64,000 nucleotides of DNA from Bacillus sp. 1780r2a1 (GCA_024134725.1 CP099863.1:3407258-3471257); one strand, 5' to 3'. Positions 25,630 to 35,379 are shown, numbered from the stretch's first letter. Notes: a model not told the origin generated them from the letters alone. Translations and numbers: made by a program.

Positions 25630-26289
25630 TTATTCATTTAAGTCGTATCGTTTTCCTTTCACTAGGTAAAATACGCTTTCTGCTACGTTTGTGGTATGGT
25701 CTGCCATTCTTTCTAAGTAGCGAGCAATAAATAACAGCTGCGTAATTTGATTCATAGCTTCCTGCTTTTCTTTAGCAAGGCTAAGCAGCTCTTTAATAGT
25801 AATGCCATAAAGCTCATCTACTTCATCATCCATTTCAGCAACTTTTTTAGCAAGAGTTAGGTTCTCTTCATGATATGCCTTCAAGGACAAGCTAAGCATT
25901 TCAATTGAAATAGAATGCATCTTTTTCACATGCTCTAGAGGCTTAATTAAGTCTTCTTTGCCAATCCGAATTGCTGATTTAGCGATATTCACTGCAAAGT
26001 CTGCCATTCGCTCAACGTCAGATGCAATCTTAATAGCTACAATAACTCTTCTTAAATCCGTAGCAACTGGCTGCTGTTTTGCAAGCAGCAGAATAGCTAA
26101 GTCATTAATTTCTTCTTCAAGTTGATCAATCTCCGTATCCCCATCAATAATTTCAAGCGCTAAATCGACATTTTGCGTTTGTAAAGCTTCAATAGCCTTT
26201 ATTAATGCCTCTTCTGTCAATCGACCAATCTCTAAAAGTTTTTCACGTAAAATTTTTAAATCAGCATGAAACTTTTCGCGTACAACCAT
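25630..26289 (-). CDS. phoU: Phosphate-transport regulator PhoU
   Basis: 219 residues, all helical, with two PhoU repeats (about 15-100 and 115-205). Metal-binding motifs E/D-x3-D are visible as DGDTEIDQLEEEIND and MADFAVNIAKSA in repeat 1, and MDDEVDELYG and MADHTTNVAES in repeat 2. It dampens phosphate signalling and Pst uptake. It is the last gene of pstS-C-A-B-phoU; B. subtilis itself lacks phoU here, so this is a useful taxonomic marker. Confidence 0.95.
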   Translation of the reverse strand: MVVREKFHADLKILREKLLEIGRLTEEALIKAIEALQTQNVDLALEIIDGDTEIDQLEEEINDLAILLLAKQQPVATDLRRVIVAIKIASDVERMADFAVNIAKSAIRIGKEDLIKPLEHVKKMHSISIEMLSLSLKAYHEENLTLAKKVAEMDDEVDELYGITIKELLSLAKEKQEAMNQITQLLFIARYLERMADHTTNVAESVFYLVKGKRYDLNE

Positions 26290-26319
26290 GTAGTCCCTCT
26301 CCCCTTAATTAATCAATTA

Positions 26320-27135
26320 TTAGCCAAAACGTCCTGTAATATAGTCTTCTGTTCGTTTATCAGATGGGTTTGAGAAAATTCGATCTGTCTCTGCAAACTC
26401 AACAACTTCTCCATTTAAGAAAAACGCCGTTTTATCTGAAATACGTGCAGCCTGCTGCATATTGTGCGTTACGATAATGATACTGAACTCTTTCTTCAAT
26501 TCTTGAACAAGCTCTTCGACTTTTAATGTTGAAATTGGATCCAGAGCAGACGTTGGCTCATCCATTAAAATTACATCTGGTTCAATTGCTAAACATCTCG
26601 CAATACATAAACGTTGCTGTTGACCACCTGATAAACCATAAGCATTTTGATTTAAACGGTCCTTTACTTCGTCCCAGATTGCTGCACCACGTAAACTTTT
26701 TTCCACGATCTCATCTAAGATTTTTTTATTTCGAATACCGTGAATACGAGGTCCATAAGCTATATTATCGTAAATTGATTTCGGGAATGGGTTGGGCTTT
26801 TGAAAAACCATTCCTACTTGGGTACGCAGCTCTTCTACTCGATACGACTTATTAAAAATGTTTTGTCCGCGGTATTCAATTTCACCGGATGTTTTCACAA
26901 TTGGACTCATTTCAACCATTCGGTTTAACGTTTTAATATACGTAGACTTTCCACACCCTGATGGACCAATAATGGCTGTTACTTCGTTTTCATAAATATC
27001 TAAATCAATATTTTTTAATGCTTGATTTTCTCCGTACCATAAATTTAAACCTTTTGTTTTGTAAACAACTTCTTTTTGTTTTTTAATGGGATTTATATCT
27101 TTCTCTGTCATTTTTTGATCAATTGTGATTGTCAT
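26320..27135 (-). CDS. pstB: Phosphate ABC transporter ATP-binding protein PstB
   Basis: 271 residues from the ATG at 27135, which has AAGGAGGAGC just upstream; an earlier in-frame start lacks one. Walker A is [18 protein letters not shown], the Q-loop [10 protein letters not shown], the signature [16 protein letters not shown], and Walker [14 protein letters not shown]. It energises high-affinity phosphate import with PstA/PstC. Confidence 0.97.
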   Translation of the reverse strand: MTITIDQKMTEKDINPIKKQKEVVYKTKGLNLWYGENQALKNIDLDIYENEVTAIIGPSGCGKSTYIKTLNRMVEMSPIVKTSGEIEYRGQNIFNKSYRVEELRTQVGMVFQKPNPFPKSIYDNIAYGPRIHGIRNKKILDEIVEKSLRGAAIWDEVKDRLNQNAYGLSGGQQQRLCIARCLAIEPDVILMDEPTSALDPISTLKVEELVQELKKEFSIIIVTHNMQQAARISDKTAFFLNGEVVEFAETDRIFSNPSDKRTEDYITGRFG

Positions 27136-27177
27136 GGAAAGCTCCTCCTTCATCCTACTATCATCATTCAATTAAGC

Positions 27178-28053
27178 TCAATAACGCTTTTGAAATTTGT
27201 TACGAATAAATACAGCAATAGAGTTCATTACAATTAAGAACACTAATAGCACGATAATTCCTGCTGCTGCTACACTTTGGAAGTCTGCTTGTGGTCGACT
27301 CGTCCAGTTATAAATTTGCATTGGTAAAGCAGTTGCTGTATCTAATACACCCGCTGGTAAGAAGGCAATGAATGTAGGTAAGCCAACTACTACAAGCGGC
27401 GCTGTTTCACCTACGGCTCTTGATAGAGCTAGGATGCTTCCCGTTAAAATACCAGGGACTGCTGCTGGGAGTACCACACGGTAAATCGTTTGCCACTTAG
27501 TTGCTCCCATTCCAAATGAAGCTTCACGTAGATGGGTTGGTACTGACCTTATGGCTTCTTGTGCCGCTACTACAATAACCGGTAAAATTAACAAACTCAT
27601 TGTTAATCCAGCTGCTAGAATACTTCTCCCTAAGGATAACTCACGAACAAAAATCGTTAATCCTAACAATCCAAAGACAATTGAAGGTACACCGGCTAAG
27701 TTAGAAATATTTAATTTAATAAAATCGTTAAATTTATTTTTCTTTGCGTATTCTTCCAAATAAAGAGCTGTTCCTACTCCTAAAATTAATGATACTGGTG
27801 CAATGACAGCCATCAGCCATAAGGAGCCAACTAGTGCTGCCTTAATTCCAGCATCTTCTGGTCTTCTTGATGCAAAGTTTTGTAGAAACCCCGCATCGAG
27901 CCAGCCTAATCCTTGAGTCAATACCCGATATAAAAGTATACCTAGAACTGCTAATCCAAAAATCGTTGCACAGAAAAAGATGAATCTTAAAATACTATTT
28001 TTTAATAACCGCCCATGCATACGTTGTTGTACTTGCTCGCGATCCACGTACAT
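27178..28053 (-). CDS. pstA: Phosphate ABC transporter permease PstA
   Basis: 291 residues with six membrane helices. The EAA-loop REASFGMGATKWQTIYRVVLPAA region (about 178-200) contacts PstB. ATG at 28053 lies 2 bases after the pstC stop. Confidence 0.96.
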   Translation of the reverse strand: MYVDREQVQQRMHGRLLKNSILRFIFFCATIFGLAVLGILLYRVLTQGLGWLDAGFLQNFASRRPEDAGIKAALVGSLWLMAVIAPVSLILGVGTALYLEEYAKKNKFNDFIKLNISNLAGVPSIVFGLLGLTIFVRELSLGRSILAAGLTMSLLILPVIVVAAQEAIRSVPTHLREASFGMGATKWQTIYRVVLPAAVPGILTGSILALSRAVGETAPLVVVGLPTFIAFLPAGVLDTATALPMQIYNWTSRPQADFQSVAAAGIIVLLVFLIVMNSIAVFIRNKFQKRY

Positions 28054-28055
28054 AA

Positions 28056-29012
28056 TTAGTACTCCTCTCTAAAGCGCTTTGTAATAAACTGAGCTAGTAG
28101 GTTCATAATGAGTGTAAAGACGAATAACGTCATTCCCACAGCATAGATACTGTAATAAACAGTCGTCCCGTATCCTGCATCTCCCGTTGCTACTTGCACG
28201 ATATATGCAGTCATCGTTTGAATTGAACCCGTTACGTCTAGTGCCATTGTCGGTGTAGCTCCACCAGCTACTGTAACAATCATCGTTTCACCGATCGCAC
28301 GCGAGATGCCGAGTACAAACGATGCGATAATTCCTGACAAAGCTGCTGGCAGCACTACTTTTAATGCCACCTCTAAACGTGTCGCCCCTAAAGCTAAAGC
28401 TCCTTCTCTCATTGATTGAGGTACAGAACTCATTGCATCTTCTGATAAAGAAGCAATCATAGGAATAATCATGACACCAACTACAATACCTGGACTTAAA
28501 GCATTAAATAATCCTAAATCTGGAATAACACCTCTTAAAAGCGGCGTAACAAATGTTAATGCGAAGAAGCCATATACAATTGTTGGGATACCCGCTAATA
28601 CTTCTAAAATCGGCTTAATAATACGTCTTGTTCGATCCGACGCGTACTCACTCAAAAAAATAGCTGCTGCTAACCCGATTGGAATCGCAACAATCATTGC
28701 AATTACCGTAATCAGTAGCGTTCCCGTAACAAGTGGTAAAATCCCAAAGTTACCTGCTTTTTCAATAAACGGAAGCCATTTTTGCCCCGTAACAAACTCA
28801 ACAAAAGATACTCTTTCAAAGAACATAATTGTTTCAAAAATTAATGTAAACAAAATCCCCACGGTTGTTAATGCTGATACAGCAGCCGTACAGAAAAGCA
28901 AAATGGGCATCACTTTCTCTATAATCATTGATGCGCCTTTTTTTGATTTATTTTGCTTGATTAATTCTCTAACGGAACCCTTCTTAGTATTGCTATTATT
29001 CGCTAAAGCCAA
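28056..29012 (-). CDS. pstC: Phosphate ABC transporter permease PstC
   Basis: 318 residues if translation begins at TTG 29012, which follows GGGAG by 9 bases. Six membrane helices follow an N-terminal polar stretch, and the EAA loop REGALALGATRLEVALKVV is at about 215. A longer in-frame extension reaches into the hairpin between pstS and pstC and has no ribosome site. Confidence 0.94.
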   Translation of the reverse strand: MALANNSNTKKGSVRELIKQNKSKKGASMIIEKVMPILLFCTAAVSALTTVGILFTLIFETIMFFERVSFVEFVTGQKWLPFIEKAGNFGILPLVTGTLLITVIAMIVAIPIGLAAAIFLSEYASDRTRRIIKPILEVLAGIPTIVYGFFALTFVTPLLRGVIPDLGLFNALSPGIVVGVMIIPMIASLSEDAMSSVPQSMREGALALGATRLEVALKVVLPAALSGIIASFVLGISRAIGETMIVTVAGGATPTMALDVTGSIQTMTAYIVQVATGDAGYGTTVYYSIYAVGMTLFVFTLIMNLLAQFITKRFREEY

Positions 29013-29040
29013 TGTAGTAAACTCCCTTCCATCGCATGGA

Positions 29041-29076
29041 AAGATGAGAAGCAAGCGTTGCTCTGCTCCTCATCTT
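29041..29076 (-). promoter_or_regulatory. Strong stem-loop between pstS and pstC
   Basis: Twelve-base arms AAGATGAGGAGC and GCTTCTCATCTT (one G-U pair) around a 12-base loop, between the pstS stop and the pstC start. No U-run follows. It may stabilise the pstS end of the mRNA or partly block read-through, giving more PstS than membrane subunits. Confidence 0.7.
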
Positions 29077-29083
29077 CATTTGT

Positions 29084-30034
29084 CTATTTCTTTAAACCTT
29101 CAAGCGTTTTTAACTGCTCGTCGTATTCCTCATCTTTTAAGCTCACATAACCTACTTCTTCAGCAAGCTCTCCTGCATTTTCAAGCGTAAACTTAACGTA
29201 GTCATATACTTGCTCTTTATCTTTTAATGCTCCAACACTTGCATACGTATATAGTGGACGAGATAATGGTGCATATTCACCGCTCATTACCGTTTCTTTT
29301 GTTGGTTCTACTGGGCCGTTTCCACCATCAATTGGTACAACTTTTAACTTATCTTTGTTCTCTGAGTAATACGCATAACCAAAGTAACCAATTGCGTTTT
29401 TATCACCCGTTACACCGTTTACTAATACGTTGTCATCCTCTGATAATGTTGCAGACTCTGTAATCTCTTTTCCATCTAAAATTACTTCATCAAAGTAATC
29501 AAATGTCCCAGAGTCATGTCCTGGAGAATAGAATTTAATTTCTTCATCTGGCCAACCTTCACGAATATCAGACCATTTTTTTGCTTTTCCATCGTTAACC
29601 CACATTTTTTCTAGTTCTTCAACTGTTAAATGATCAACCCAATCATTTTCTTTATTAACAACAACTGATAGTCCGTCGTAAGCTAGTTCAAACTCTTGAA
29701 AGTCTACTCCGCCCTCTTCAGCTGCTTTCTTTTCTTCATCTTTAATTGGACGAGATGCATTACTTAAATCCGTTTCACCTTTTGTGAATTTTTCAAATCC
29801 ACCGCCCGTACCAGACAAACCAACGGATACTTGAACTCCAGGTTGAGTTGCCATATATTCTTCGCCAACTGCCTCCATAATTGGATACACAGTAGATGAA
29901 CCATCAATTGCCACGTTTCCTTTTAACTGTTCACCTGACCCACCAGCGCCACTTCCTTGGCCACCGCCACATGCTGCTAGTGCAACTGTTGATCCAATTA
30001 CTGCTGACATTGCTAGAAATTTAAAGCTTTTCAT
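29084..30034 (-). CDS. pstS: Phosphate-binding lipoprotein PstS
   Basis: 316 residues from the ATG at 30034, 9 bases after AGGAGG. The signal MKSFKFLAMSAVIGSTVALA ends in the lipobox LAAC, so the mature protein starts at a lipidated Cys. The phosphate-binding loop is DGSSTVYPI near residue 47, with SVGLSGTGGG and SRPI further on. It captures phosphate outside the membrane for PstCAB. A four-repeat PhoP box lies at 30097-30135. Confidence 0.97.
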   Translation of the reverse strand: MKSFKFLAMSAVIGSTVALAACGGGQGSGAGGSGEQLKGNVAIDGSSTVYPIMEAVGEEYMATQPGVQVSVGLSGTGGGFEKFTKGETDLSNASRPIKDEEKKAAEEGGVDFQEFELAYDGLSVVVNKENDWVDHLTVEELEKMWVNDGKAKKWSDIREGWPDEEIKFYSPGHDSGTFDYFDEVILDGKEITESATLSEDDNVLVNGVTGDKNAIGYFGYAYYSENKDKLKVVPIDGGNGPVEPTKETVMSGEYAPLSRPLYTYASVGALKDKEQVYDYVKFTLENAGELAEEVGYVSLKDEEYDEQLKTLEGLKK

Positions 30035-30096
30035 TCTCAAATTCCTCCTACGACATTTCGTTGTTTTGTCCTACAAGCTATACATTAAAGCCCAAC

Positions 30097-30135
30097 TATT
30101 AATTCCGTTTTAAGCAAATGTAAAGCTTTTGTAAA
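30097..30135 (-). promoter_or_regulatory. PhoP box of the pst operon
   Basis: On the minus strand, TTTACA, TTTACA, TTAAAA and TTAATA follow each other with exactly 5-base spacers (11-base period), ending 63 bases before the pstS ATG. This is the tandem TT(A/T/C)ACA arrangement bound by PhoP dimers in Bacillus. Confidence 0.85.
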
Positions 30136-30267
30136 TCAAGGTCCTTTTACTTAAACTATTGGAAAAACAACAGTCCTTTTTCTTATTTTTGGATTTCATA
30201 TTACTATTTAACTGATCTTTACTCCTTAATTTAGAGATATTATTTCCTTAAGAAAACAAGAGCATGC

Positions 30268-30298
30268 AAAAAAGACGCTGAGTTCCTCAGCGCCTTTT
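30268..30298 (-). terminator. Terminator of pbpA
   Basis: Minus-strand GGCGCTGAG, a 3-base GAA loop, CTCAGCGTC, then six U residues. Confidence 0.88.
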
Positions 30299-30304
30299 CC
30301 TTTT

Positions 30305-32485
30305 CTATTCTTCTGTATTTGTAGCTTCTGCATCAATTACTTGTTGCTGTTGTTCTTGTTCATCTACTTCTTTTTCACCTTTTTGCTTTAAATCAAAATA
30401 TAAATCCATTGATTCTCGAGCTAGTTCTTTTGTAATATTGTTCGGGCTACTTGGTGTGAACGCAGACGGAACAACAACCGCCATTGCTACTTCTGGATTG
30501 TCAGCCGGAGCGTAAGCGATAAATGTTGAATTATTAATTGCAATTGGGTCGCCACCATTTGGGTTTTTCTCATAAGCCTGCGCCGTACCAGATTTACCTG
30601 CTGGATTATAAGAAGCACTTGCAAATGCTGCATATCCACTTCCACCTTGCTCTTGCGTAACACGTTTCATTCCGCTTTGTACAGCTTCAATATATTCCTG
30701 CTTCATAGTAATTCGGTTTAATACTTGTGTTTCAAACGAGTATTCAACACCACCAATTTCTTCTTCTTTAATTGTTGGCTTTCGAATCTCTTTTACAATC
30801 TGGGGCTTAATACGATAGCCACCGTTCGCAATTGTAGAGGCATACTGTACAACTTGAAGAGGCGTATACGTATCATATTGACCAATAGCTAAGTCAAGAG
30901 CTGTACCTGGGATGCTGCTTCCGCCTTGGAAACCTGTTGCTTCATTGTCAAGCTCAATCCCAGTAGACACGCCAAGACCGAATTGACTATAGTACGAGCG
31001 AAGCTGCGCAAAGGTATCCGCTTTAATAGGTAAAGAACCATTATACTTATACTGAACATCAGCCATTGCCATAACCGTTTTAAACATAAATACGTTTGAC
31101 GATTGCTTTAACGCGGTAGAGTAATTAATAGGTCCCATATTTTTAAAGGACTTCTTTTCTTTTGTTCCTGCAAACTTAATTGGCTCATCGACAAAAACCG
31201 TGTCTGTTGTGATGGCACCAGAATCAAACCCTGCTAGTACGGTAGCACCCTTTACTACTGAACCCATTGTATATGAAGTCGATAAATTCCCCAAGGCAAA
31301 ATCTTCAATTTTAGCAGCACCTGTTTTAGAATCAGTTGTATATCTTTTCCCTGCCATTGTCAAAATCTCACCTGTATTTGGATCCATCATAATAACAAAT
31401 GCTCGGTCTAAAAACCTTGTACCAGACATTTGTTTCTTCTCAATTAGTTGCTTTGTAATTGCTTCTTCTACTGCTTGTTGAAGCTCCATATCAATAGTTA
31501 ATACTAAATCACTTCCGCGCTGCCCTTCAGTTAACTGTAAGGTATCGACAAGATTTCCGCTTCGATCCGTTACGTATTGAACCTGCTCTTTTTGACCTTT
31601 AAGCTGTGATTCGTATTCTTTTTCAAGATAGCTCGTACCAACTTGATCATTACGGCTGTATCCTCTGGACAAGTAGTAGTCTACTTTGTCTCTTGGAAGA
31701 CCTTCATTGGCCGATGATACATTCCCCAGCAGTGTACGAAGCGTACCACCTTGTGGATAATAACGTTCCCAGTAAGTAGTTGTATCAACACCTGGAAGTT
31801 GCGATAAATTTTCACTAACAATAGCAAATTCAGCAGGAGTTACATTTTTCTTAATAATTTGAGGAGTTTGAGCATAACCTGCTTCCATTTGTCTTTTAAT
31901 TGCCAAAACTTCTAAGTCGCCCGCTAATGTTTGTAAATCTCCCTCTGTAATACGACTTAACTGCCTGTTATAAAGCTCTTCATCCGTCATTTCTCCCGCT
32001 TCTACTTTGCTTCGATCACTATCACTGATTTTCTTTTCAGCTTCTTTTGGATTAAGCATAATCCAATAGTCTTTTAGATCACGCTCTGTGATTTTCACAA
32101 CATCTTCGGAATCTTTATCTACGTTTTTTTCCGGTACATCAATTGCATTCGTTGAGTACGGAACATCGATTAGCTTTGCTAGTTGTCGAGCAATTTTTAA
32201 CCGTTCCTCCGCAGTATTTCCTTGGAAGCGTGTATATGTAATCGCATTTAATGGTGTATTGTCGACGATTACACGATTATAACGATCATACATTCTACCT
32301 CGTGGAACAGGAGTGTTAACGGTTACGTCCTCCGTACGTTCAACTTCACGTTGGTAACTTTCTCCATGTACAATTTGTACTAAACCTAAACGTAATATCA
32401 GTACCGAAAACAGTGCAAAGATGCCTAGAAATAAAATGTTCATTCGAAACGAGACATGACTTTTACGTTTATTTTTCTTTTTCAT
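30305..32485 (-). CDS. pbpA: Class B penicillin-binding protein 2A
   Basis: 726 residues: a single N-terminal membrane anchor (about 15-36), the dimerisation domain starting at PVPRGRMYDRYN (about 60-71), and the transpeptidase domain. Active-site motifs are S409-V-V-K412, S462-S-N464 and K631-S-G-T-A635. A Glu/Gln-rich tail (about 700-726) follows. It cross-links peptidoglycan during rod elongation with MreB and RodA. The position upstream of pstS matches B. subtilis pbpA. Confidence 0.94.
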   Translation of the reverse strand: MKKKNKRKSHVSFRMNILFLGIFALFSVLILRLGLVQIVHGESYQREVERTEDVTVNTPVPRGRMYDRYNRVIVDNTPLNAITYTRFQGNTAEERLKIARQLAKLIDVPYSTNAIDVPEKNVDKDSEDVVKITERDLKDYWIMLNPKEAEKKISDSDRSKVEAGEMTDEELYNRQLSRITEGDLQTLAGDLEVLAIKRQMEAGYAQTPQIIKKNVTPAEFAIVSENLSQLPGVDTTTYWERYYPQGGTLRTLLGNVSSANEGLPRDKVDYYLSRGYSRNDQVGTSYLEKEYESQLKGQKEQVQYVTDRSGNLVDTLQLTEGQRGSDLVLTIDMELQQAVEEAITKQLIEKKQMSGTRFLDRAFVIMMDPNTGEILTMAGKRYTTDSKTGAAKIEDFALGNLSTSYTMGSVVKGATVLAGFDSGAITTDTVFVDEPIKFAGTKEKKSFKNMGPINYSTALKQSSNVFMFKTVMAMADVQYKYNGSLPIKADTFAQLRSYYSQFGLGVSTGIELDNEATGFQGGSSIPGTALDLAIGQYDTYTPLQVVQYASTIANGGYRIKPQIVKEIRKPTIKEEEIGGVEYSFETQVLNRITMKQEYIEAVQSGMKRVTQEQGGSGYAAFASASYNPAGKSGTAQAYEKNPNGGDPIAINNSTFIAYAPADNPEVAMAVVVPSAFTPSSPNNITKELARESMDLYFDLKQKGEKEVDEQEQQQQVIDAEATNTEE

Positions 32486-32544
32486 TTCTTCACCTACAAT
32501 TTATCAGCATATATACAATCTCATCATAATTTTTTTAATTTGGC

Positions 32545-32575
32545 AAATAAATAGACACCCTAAAGGTGTCTATTT
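32545..32575 (-). terminator. Terminator of yqgE
   Basis: AAATAGACACCT, a short loop, AGGTGTCTATTT with a partial T-run on the minus strand, between yqgE and pbpA. Confidence 0.75.
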
Positions 32576-32641
32576 ATGCTGTGTCTATTGTAAAAGAATT
32601 TTGTGTTGATTTCTATAGTACAAAGTAATTATCTATCCCCA

Positions 32642-33922
32642 TTATGCTGGAGATTCACCGTCTCCTTCATTTAAAGCTGGCTGCGTAACCGGCTTAGGTG
32701 TATGCTTATTTGTAGGTTGAGAAATGTTGCGAACACAGAAGTAAATACAAGAGTGTCCTGCGCCAATAATGGCTAATAGTATGGGTAAACTTTGCTGTTC
32801 ATTAAAAAAAACGACAGCGATGAGAAAAGAGCCAATTGAAATGATGCGTCCAATATTTAAAAAGACATCTCGAACCACAATATATTCAATACGTTTAGAA
32901 ACAATATCTTTGGCTCGACCAATAACATCATATGTTAAGGACATATACGGTACCAGCAAAATAGGGTAGCCAATTGCAATACAAATTGCATATAAAATAA
33001 GGTTTGTGTACGATAAATTGAATAGCAGTAAAAAAACTGAACCGTATAGAAGAATTCCACCTGCTAAAATGAACTTTAAGCGATCTTTTTGTTTAATAAA
33101 CCTAGAGGCAACATAATATGCAACAAAGGCTACAGCTGAGTTAACCAGACCAAACGTACCAAGTGCAAGTTCGCTATCAGTTGTAATAAAGACCAATACT
33201 GACACTACAAAAATAAACGTACCTTCTCTAATTCCTTGAAATACGTGTGCATATAAAATTCTGCGCCAGTCTCGATTATATTTTCTTTCCCTCAATACTT
33301 CTCTAAATTTATATACGCCCTCAGCTGGACGCCTTTGTAAAAAGAAGCTAAGGACAACCGCACTAACAAACATTAAAAGTGACACTCCAAAGACTACGCG
33401 ATAACCGATGTATTCGTAAAGGCTAGCGATAATAAAACCTGCGCCTAGAGGGCCAATCATTCCGGCAAATGAATTCAATACTCCGAGAAATCCGTTAAAA
33501 AAATCCCGTGTATCAGGTTCTGTAATTTCAAATGTTAATACGTTAAATGCTAACCAATAGAATCCATATCCTATTCCTAAAAGCGCACCGAGAAGAATTA
33601 AAAACTCATCAGCTCGGTCACCTACCATTAATACAACAATATAGAAAATAGACAGAAACGACACACCTAATCGAAGCACAACCACCCGATCGATTTTTTT
33701 AGCCCACCTTCCAGCTAAAATAAAGGTCAGTGGTTGAAAAATAACAATGACTAAGTTATAGATCGCTAAAGCAGAAAATTCTCCTGTTTGCTTCCATAAA
33801 TACACATTTACAAACGAATTCGAAATTGAAATAGCTAAAGCATATAGCCCTCCAATAATAAGTAATAACAATAAATCTTTATTAACTTCTACATCTCCAA
33901 CAACTTTCTTTAATAAAGGCAT
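32642..33922 (-). CDS. yqgE: MFS transporter YqgE
   Basis: 426 residues with about twelve hydrophobic helices and a polar tail rich in Pro and Thr. The motif-A-like loop AGRWAKKIDR is between helices 2 and 3. Sequence and position (between pbpA and sodA) match YqgE of B. subtilis, an uncharacterised major facilitator. No substrate can be read from the sequence. Confidence 0.85.
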   Translation of the reverse strand: MPLLKKVVGDVEVNKDLLLLLIIGGLYALAISISNSFVNVYLWKQTGEFSALAIYNLVIVIFQPLTFILAGRWAKKIDRVVVLRLGVSFLSIFYIVVLMVGDRADEFLILLGALLGIGYGFYWLAFNVLTFEITEPDTRDFFNGFLGVLNSFAGMIGPLGAGFIIASLYEYIGYRVVFGVSLLMFVSAVVLSFFLQRRPAEGVYKFREVLRERKYNRDWRRILYAHVFQGIREGTFIFVVSVLVFITTDSELALGTFGLVNSAVAFVAYYVASRFIKQKDRLKFILAGGILLYGSVFLLLFNLSYTNLILYAICIAIGYPILLVPYMSLTYDVIGRAKDIVSKRIEYIVVRDVFLNIGRIISIGSFLIAVVFFNEQQSLPILLAIIGAGHSCIYFCVRNISQPTNKHTPKPVTQPALNEGDGESPA

Positions 33923-33995
33923 ATAAAAAACTCCTTTTCTCTTCTACCCCTAGTGTGTGAAAAAGAAAAAGAGATATGTAAAAGAATTGGAAAAC

Positions 33996-34038
33996 AAAAA
34001 AACCAGTAAAGGCAATAATTGCTTTACTGGTTTTTTTT
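33996..34038 (-). terminator. Terminator of sodA
   Basis: AAAAAACCAGTAAAG, loop, CTTTACTGGTTTTTT, directly after sodA. Confidence 0.9.
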
Positions 34039-34040
34039 TA

Positions 34041-34649
34041 TTATTTTGCTGCTGCGTAACGCTTTGCAACTTCATCCCATTTAATTACATTAAAGAATGC
34101 TGAAATGTAATCTGGACGACGGTTTTGGTAGTTTAGATAGTAAGCATGCTCCCAAACGTCTAGTCCTAGGATTGGCGTTTTGCCTTCCATTAGTGGGCTA
34201 TCTTGGTTTGGTGTGCTTGTTACTTCTAATTCTCCATTGTTTACAACTAACCAAGCCCAGCCAGAACCGAAGCGTGTAGTTGCGGCTTTAGCGAATGCAT
34301 CTTTAAATGCATCAAAGCTTCCAAATTTGCTGCTGATTGCGTCTGCTAACTCACCTGTTGGCTCACCGCCACCGTTAGGGCAAAGAATTGTCCAAAATAG
34401 TGAATGGTTAGCATGTCCACCACCGTTGTTACGTACTGCTGTACGGATGTCTTCTGGTACAGCGTCCATGTTTGAGATTAACTCTTCAACGCTTTTAGAA
34501 GCTAAATCAGCTTTTCCTTCTACTGCTGCGTTTAAGTTTGTAACGTAAGTGTTATGATGTTTCGTATGGTGAATGTTCATCGTTTCTTTGTCGATGTGTG
34601 GTTCAAGTGCATCGTATGCATAAGGTAATTGTGGTAATTCGTAAGCCAT
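34041..34649 (-). CDS. sodA: Superoxide dismutase (Mn/Fe)
   Basis: 202 residues, full length. Metal ligands are His27 in NIHHTKHH, His81-82 in NHSLFW, and the D-x3-H motif in [18 protein letters not shown] (about 164-168). Residues GGGEPTG and the QDSPL pattern fit manganese-type enzymes of Bacillus. It removes superoxide in the cytosol. AAGGAGG precedes the ATG. Confidence 0.97.
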   Translation of the reverse strand: MAYELPQLPYAYDALEPHIDKETMNIHHTKHHNTYVTNLNAAVEGKADLASKSVEELISNMDAVPEDIRTAVRNNGGGHANHSLFWTILCPNGGGEPTGELADAISSKFGSFDAFKDAFAKAATTRFGSGWAWLVVNNGELEVTSTPNQDSPLMEGKTPILGLDVWEHAYYLNYQNRRPDYISAFFNVIKWDEVAKRYAAAK

Positions 34650-34711
34650 GGGTAATTCCTCCTTTAAAATATGTACCTAATTTGGTGAAAGAAAATTCAC
34701 CTCATGTTTTT

Positions 34712-34740
34712 AGATTAGCAAATTTAACCTACGCTTTCAA
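34712..34740 (-). promoter_or_regulatory. SigA promoter of sodA
   Basis: TTGAAA (34735-34740), a 17-base spacer and TAATCT (34712-34717) preceded by TGC, an extended -10. A small inverted repeat (GGTGAA/TTCACC, 34684-34701) lies in the leader. Confidence 0.65.
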
Positions 34741-34875
34741 TGAAAAAGCATCTAATCATCATTTATATTTACCCGATTCCCATTGTCTATCCTATTTAAA
34801 CATAAAATTTTAGCTAAAAACAAAATAAAAAATCTTTCTTTACAATTGTAAAGAAAGATTTATCAGCAATATGTA

Positions 34876-34968
34876 TGGCGGAGGAAGAGGGATTCGAACC
34901 CCCGCGGGCTTTAACACCCCTGTCGGTTTTCAAGACCGATCCCTTCAGCCGGACTTGGGTATTCCTCC
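34876..34968 (-). tRNA. tRNA-Ser (UGA)
   Basis: The 93-base gene has the long variable arm of tRNA-Ser. The anticodon loop CTTGAAA gives anticodon TGA. Acceptor GGAGGAA pairs with TTCCTCC and the CCA end is encoded. It is last in a five-tRNA cluster. Confidence 0.95.
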
Positions 34969-34978
34969 AACCTTTTCA

Positions 34979-35055
34979 TGGTGGACCCTGCAGGACTCGA
35001 ACCTGCGACCGGACGGTTATGAGCCGTCTGCTCTAACCAGCTGAGCTAAGGGTCC
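34979..35055 (-). tRNA. tRNA-Ile2 (CAU, lysidine type)
   Basis: 77 bases with encoded CCA. Anticodon CAT in GGCTCATAACC. Body and acceptor (GGACCCTTAGCTCAGCTGG) match the Bacillus minor isoleucine tRNA whose CAU is changed to LAU by TilS, rather than either methionine tRNA. Confidence 0.85.
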
Positions 35056-35056
35056 A

Positions 35057-35131
35057 TGGCTCCACAGGTAGGACTCGAACCTACGACCGATCGGTTAACA
35101 GCCGATTGCTCTACCACTGAGCTACTGTGGA
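35057..35131 (-). tRNA. tRNA-Asn (GUU), copy 1
   Basis: 75 bases, acceptor TCCACAG with encoded CCA, and anticodon GTT in GGCTGTTAACC. It is identical to the copy at 35240-35314. Confidence 0.95.
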
Positions 35132-35164
35132 ATAATAATATGTAAACTTTGTCACTGAAAGGTA

Positions 35165-35238
35165 TAGCGGCGGAGGGGATCGAACCCCCGACCTCACGGG
35201 TATGAACCGTACGCTCTAGCCAGCTGAGCTACACCGCC
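35165..35238 (-). tRNA. tRNA-Met elongator (CAU)
   Basis: 74 bases without an encoded CCA (the three bases after the discriminator read TAC). Anticodon CAT in GGTTCATACC and acceptor GGCGGTG match Bacillus elongator tRNA-Met. A standard T loop (GGTTCGATC) is present. Confidence 0.93.
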
Positions 35239-35239
35239 A

Positions 35240-35314
35240 TGGCTCCACAGGTAGGACTCGAACCTACGACCGATCGGTTAACAGCCGATTGCTCTACCAC
35301 TGAGCTACTGTGGA
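35240..35314 (-). tRNA. tRNA-Asn (GUU), copy 2
   Basis: First gene of the cluster and base-for-base the same as 35057-35131, including the encoded CCA. The two identical copies flank tRNA-Met, suggesting a local duplication. Confidence 0.95.
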
Positions 35315-35379
35315 ACGATATAACATTTATTAGCGACATTAAAAATTTAACATGATTTTAAATAAAAGTCAACAAATTA

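Noticed and set aside
28471-29190. Long reading frame (239 codons) opposite pstC
   Set aside because: It is antisense to the well-supported pstC and pstS, and its composition is that of a shadow frame.
34876-35314. Repeats that could suggest a CRISPR array
   Set aside because: They are two identical tRNA-Asn genes in a tRNA cluster; no regular short repeat-spacer pattern exists in the window.
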